A stretch of 7,232 nt of DNA, taken from assembly GCA_945883885.1 (NCBI GenBank), contig CAMCYM010000085.1:1-7232 (forward strand). The letters run 5' to 3'. Numbering within the stretch: the stretch's first letter is position 1; every line of letters begins with the position of its first letter. The DNA is from Chryseobacterium gleum (GTDB taxonomy: Bacteria > Bacteroidota > Bacteroidia > Flavobacteriales_D > Sanyastnellaceae). Under the pieces are notes generated by a model. The model had not been told where the DNA came from. It did not search any database and saw only the letters and a list, made by a program, of their open reading frames with translations. Both the position numbers and the translations under genes were made by a program. Shown piece after piece: positions 6,037-7,232 of the stretch.

Positions 6037-6074
6037 GGCGGCGCGAAGTTAGGCATCCGGCGTAGCTTTCGGGC
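6037..6074. promoter_or_regulatory. 38-bp divergent intergenic region between sucC and the lolD-like gene
   Basis: Only 38 bp separate two divergent start codons. On the plus strand TAGCTTTC (6063-6070) and on the minus strand TAACTTCG (6051-6044) each match the Bacteroidota -7 consensus TAnnTTTG with one mismatch. Neither has a clear TTG-type -33 box at the right distance. If used, both would give very short or leaderless 5' ends; alternatively the true promoters lie inside the opposite gene. The assignment is tentative. Confidence 0.3.
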
Positions 6075-6770
6075 ATGGAAGGAGTGGTCATCTCTGCCCG
6101 CGGGCTGGTCAAGCGCTACGGCTCCCTGGAGGTCCTGCGCGGCATCGACCTCGACATCGCTGCGGGGGCCATCACGGCCATCGTCGGGCCGTCGGGCGCC
6201 GGCAAAACCACGCTCCTCCAACTCCTCGGCACCCTGGACCGCCCCGACGCCGGGACGCTCGCGGTCCAAGGCACCCGCGTCGACGCACTCCGCCCCCGCG
6301 AACTGGCCGCCTTCCGCAACGCGCACATCGGCTTCATCTTCCAATTCCACCGGCTCCTGGCCGAATTCTCCGCTCTGGAAAACGTCCTCCTCCCCGCGTG
6401 GGTCGCAGGCAAAGACGACGCCACCACGCGCAGCCGCGCCGAGCGCCTCCTCCGCGACCTCGGCCTCGGCGACCGCCTCACCCACCGGCCCGCCGCCCTC
6501 AGCGGCGGCGAGCAACAACGCGTCGCCGCAGCCCGGGCGCTCATGAACAACCCAGCCGTAATCCTGGCCGACGAACCCACCGGCAACCTCGACACGGACA
6601 ACGCCGAAGCCCTCTTCGATCTGTTCCGCGAACTCCGCGACCGCGAAGGCGCCACCTTCGCCGTAGTCACCCACAACGACGCCCTGGCCGCAACGGCCGA
6701 CCGCATCGTCCGGATGCGGGATGGGCGGATTGAGGACGCTTCGACGCTGCGCGTCAGGAATCAGGGTTGA
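6075..6770 (+). CDS. lolD: ABC transporter ATP-binding protein, LolD/MacB type
   Basis: ATPase of the LolCDE-like family that releases lipoproteins from the inner membrane; 231 aa. Walker A GPSGAGKT (38-45), Q-loop Q90 in FIFQFH, signature LSGGEQQR (142-149), Walker B VILADEPTGNLD (162-173) and H-loop H200 in VVTHN are all present. FRNAHIGFIFQFHRLLAEFS (80-99) is the wording typical of Bacteroidota LolD. The permease subunit is not in the window, which is common for this family in Bacteroidota, so LolD versus another MacB-type partner is not proven. The start ATG 6075 begins the conserved strand (VVISARGLVKRYG). Oddity: the last nine residues (STLRVRNQG) and the TGA stop come from the first copy of the 36-bp hairpin repeat; the native fold ends around RMRDGRIE. 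Head to head with sucC. Confidence 0.93.
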   Translation: MEGVVISARGLVKRYGSLEVLRGIDLDIAAGAITAIVGPSGAGKTTLLQLLGTLDRPDAGTLAVQGTRVDALRPRELAAFRNAHIGFIFQFHRLLAEFSALENVLLPAWVAGKDDATTRSRAERLLRDLGLGDRLTHRPAALSGGEQQRVAAARALMNNPAVILADEPTGNLDTDNAEALFDLFRELRDREGATFAVVTHNDALAATADRIVRMRDGRIEDASTLRVRNQG

Positions 6771-6829
6771 GGGACGAGGGTTGAGGAAGCGGCGACGCTG
6801 CGCGTCGGGAATCAGGGTTGAGGGACGAG
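6743..6829 (+). repeat. Two copies of a 36-bp hairpin-containing direct repeat (cluster 4)
   Basis: The units are 6743-6778 and 6794-6829, differing at one position (A6756 versus G6807). Each starts with the hairpin GACGC-TGC-GCGTC (6743-6755 and 6794-6806) followed by GGAATCAGGGTTGAGGGACG and AG. The 15-bp spacer GGTTGAGGAAGCGGC is made of the same phrases. The first copy contains the stop codon of the lolD-like gene within GGGTTGAGGG. The layout matches cluster 1 on the plus strand. Confidence 0.9.
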
Positions 6830-6889
6830 ATGTCAAGACGACGTTGACGACTTGTTTCCAGAGAAATGACCACCATTCCTCAAGAGCGG

Positions 6890-6909
6890 AAAAGCCCCGA
6901 CTCAGGCTT
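6890..6909 (-). terminator. Weak terminator-like hairpin, minus strand
   Basis: AAGCC (6892-6896) pairs with GGCTT (6905-6909). On the minus strand the stem is preceded by a T-run and followed by TT then CC, giving GGCTTTTCC at its 3' side. It lies about 140 nt downstream of the putative minus-strand stop at 7050 and could end that transcript. The stem is short and the T-tail poor. Confidence 0.25.
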
Positions 6910-7038
6910 AAAAAAATCATCTGTGCAGACGGTCCTAGTCTTTTGATTAGAACTCCTTTTCCCACTATAGCTTTTTGTTTAACTTCCGTCTCTACGTGTT
7001 GTGTTGAATTTTGATTAACCAAACCGCTGCTCTGGGCG

Positions 7039-7232
7039 ATGTTGTACTTCTATTGCAGGCTCTGCTTTGTCTTTGGTTCAACCACGGCATGCTCCGTAGC
7101 GCACGGATTTGTTGAAGGATCAAGGGCACAACCTTCAGATGAAATCTCCTGGGCTTGCCCAGAGATTTTGTTCTTTGCAGTCGACTCACTTACTGGTTGT
7201 ACAAATCCTTTGGCGTGCAATTGGAACCCGAT
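7039..7232 (+). CDS. Alternative: N-terminal part of a plus-strand protein with a GCTxPxACNxNP motif
   Basis: ATG 7039 opens a frame to the window edge (64 codons). The early residues MLYFYCRLCFVFGSTTACSV could act as a secretion signal, and the visible end reads GCTNPLACNWNP. That end closely resembles the GCTDPxACNYNP...DDGSC repeat of secreted Bacteroidota proteins. In favour: the motif fits the inferred phylum and would continue past the edge. Against: no ribosome binding site, an in-frame stop just upstream (7012-7014), an odd Cys/Phe-rich composition before the motif, and a more natural-looking reading on the opposite strand. Confidence 0.25.
   Translation, partial: MLYFYCRLCFVFGSTTACSVAHGFVEGSRAQPSDEISWACPEILFFAVDSLTGCTNPLACNWNP
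7050..7232 (-). CDS. Possible C-terminal end of an unrecognised minus-strand protein (cut by window edge)
   Basis: From the right edge the minus strand is open for 60 codons, ending at TAG (7052-7050). The translation (IGFQLHAKGFVQPVSES... to ...VVEPKTKQSLQ) is hydrophilic and rich in S, E, K, Q and T, like a normal protein tail; I do not recognise a family. Beyond the TAG the same frame stays open again through the rest of the low-GC segment (KYNIAQSSGLVNQNSTQHVE, then on to the repeat), so the TAG could be the true end or an amber mutation in a decaying gene. The competing plus-strand reading of the same register is listed separately; at most one is likely to be real. Confidence 0.3.
   Translation of the reverse strand: MGFQLHAKGFVQPVSESTAKNKISGQAQEISSEGCALDPSTNPCATEHAVVEPKTKQSLQ
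7142..7168. repeat. Long hairpin in the low-GC segment
   Basis: AAATCTC (7142-7148) pairs with GAGATTT (7162-7168), and after one bulged C the inner arm TGGGC (7150-7154) pairs with GCCCA (7157-7161), a near-perfect 12-bp stem. A separate TGAAGG/CCTTCA pair (7113-7118 with 7132-7137) lies immediately upstream. It is unlike the GC-rich hairpin family elsewhere in the window. On the plus strand TTTTG ends the stem, which is weakly terminator-like. Confidence 0.5.

Larger units (their letters stand above)
6830..7232. other. Low-GC segment at the right end
   Basis: By hand count, 179 of 392 bases (6841-7232) are G or C, about 46%, well below the rest of the window. The change begins right after the last hairpin repeat. 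One codon register is nearly free of stops on both strands across the whole segment (see the two tentative coding entries). No transposase, integrase, tRNA or terminal inverted repeat is visible. It may be the edge of an acquired gene, a decayed gene, or simply a low-GC gene continuing beyond the window. Confidence 0.6.

Noticed and set aside
6743..6829. CRISPR or phage attachment site
   Set aside because: Only two 36-bp copies, a spacer made of the same phrases, and no integrase or tRNA next to them.
6033..7022. 329-codon minus-strand ORF spanning the lolD-like gene
   Set aside because: Most of it is antisense to intact ABC ATPase coding sequence and repeats. Only its first part, in the low-GC segment, was kept as a possible gene remnant.
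6992..7189. 65-aa minus-strand ORF in the low-GC segment
   Set aside because: No recognisable motif, an Arg-rich composition, and it is in a different frame from the more protein-like open register.

Overview
The window looks like a piece of a high-GC Bacteroidota chromosome, possibly Flavobacteriales-like. This rests on recognising family-specific wording in the proteins, not on a search. The LolD-type ABC ATPase has the Bacteroidota pattern FRN..IGFIFQFH.LL..F.ALENV. The O-methyltransferase has the LELGTFTGY / DNVLW.GKV / LPLRDGL pattern, and the sucC reads like Bacteroidota SucC and lies head to head with the LolD-type gene. Most genes show little Shine-Dalgarno signal, which also fits this phylum. 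Most of the window is clearly GC-rich; the last roughly 390 bases are about 46% GC by hand count.

Layout. (1) 1-1143, minus strand: the N-terminal part of a lipoprotein amidohydrolase (cut by the window edge), preceded 18 nt upstream by a YdfG-like short-chain dehydrogenase; the two are probably co-transcribed. (2) 1144-1591: no gene, but many small GC-rich hairpins separated by GAGGG-type or CCCTC-type spacers. (3) 1592-2212, plus strand: a solitary von Willebrand factor A domain protein with an intact MIDAS. (4) 2213-2380: a strong hairpin followed by another hairpin-repeat cluster. (5) 2324-3882, minus strand: an eIF1/SUI1-type translation factor and a THUMP-type RNA N2-guanine methyltransferase, overlapping by ATGA and so probably translationally coupled. 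(6) 3883-4176: no confident gene; a doubtful 51-aa ORF and a terminator-like hairpin. (7) 4177-4824, plus: an O-methyltransferase whose stop codon abuts that of (8) sucC, 4825-6036, minus. (9) 6075-6770, plus: the LolD-type ATPase, separated from sucC by only 38 bp. (10) 6743-6829: two copies of a 36-bp hairpin-containing repeat, the first of which encodes the end of the LolD-type protein. (11) 6830-7232: low-GC DNA with one codon register unusually free of stops on both strands, probably the edge of a different gene or a gene remnant.

The genes are mostly housekeeping: TCA cycle (sucC), lipoprotein export (lolD-like) and RNA modification/translation (SUI1 plus methyltransferase). No defence, CRISPR, phage or biosynthetic system is visible. 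The most unusual content is the dispersed hairpin-repeat family. Its stems differ in sequence but stay self-complementary, and it has supplied the stop codon and last residues of two neighbouring genes. The second point of interest is the low-GC right end.
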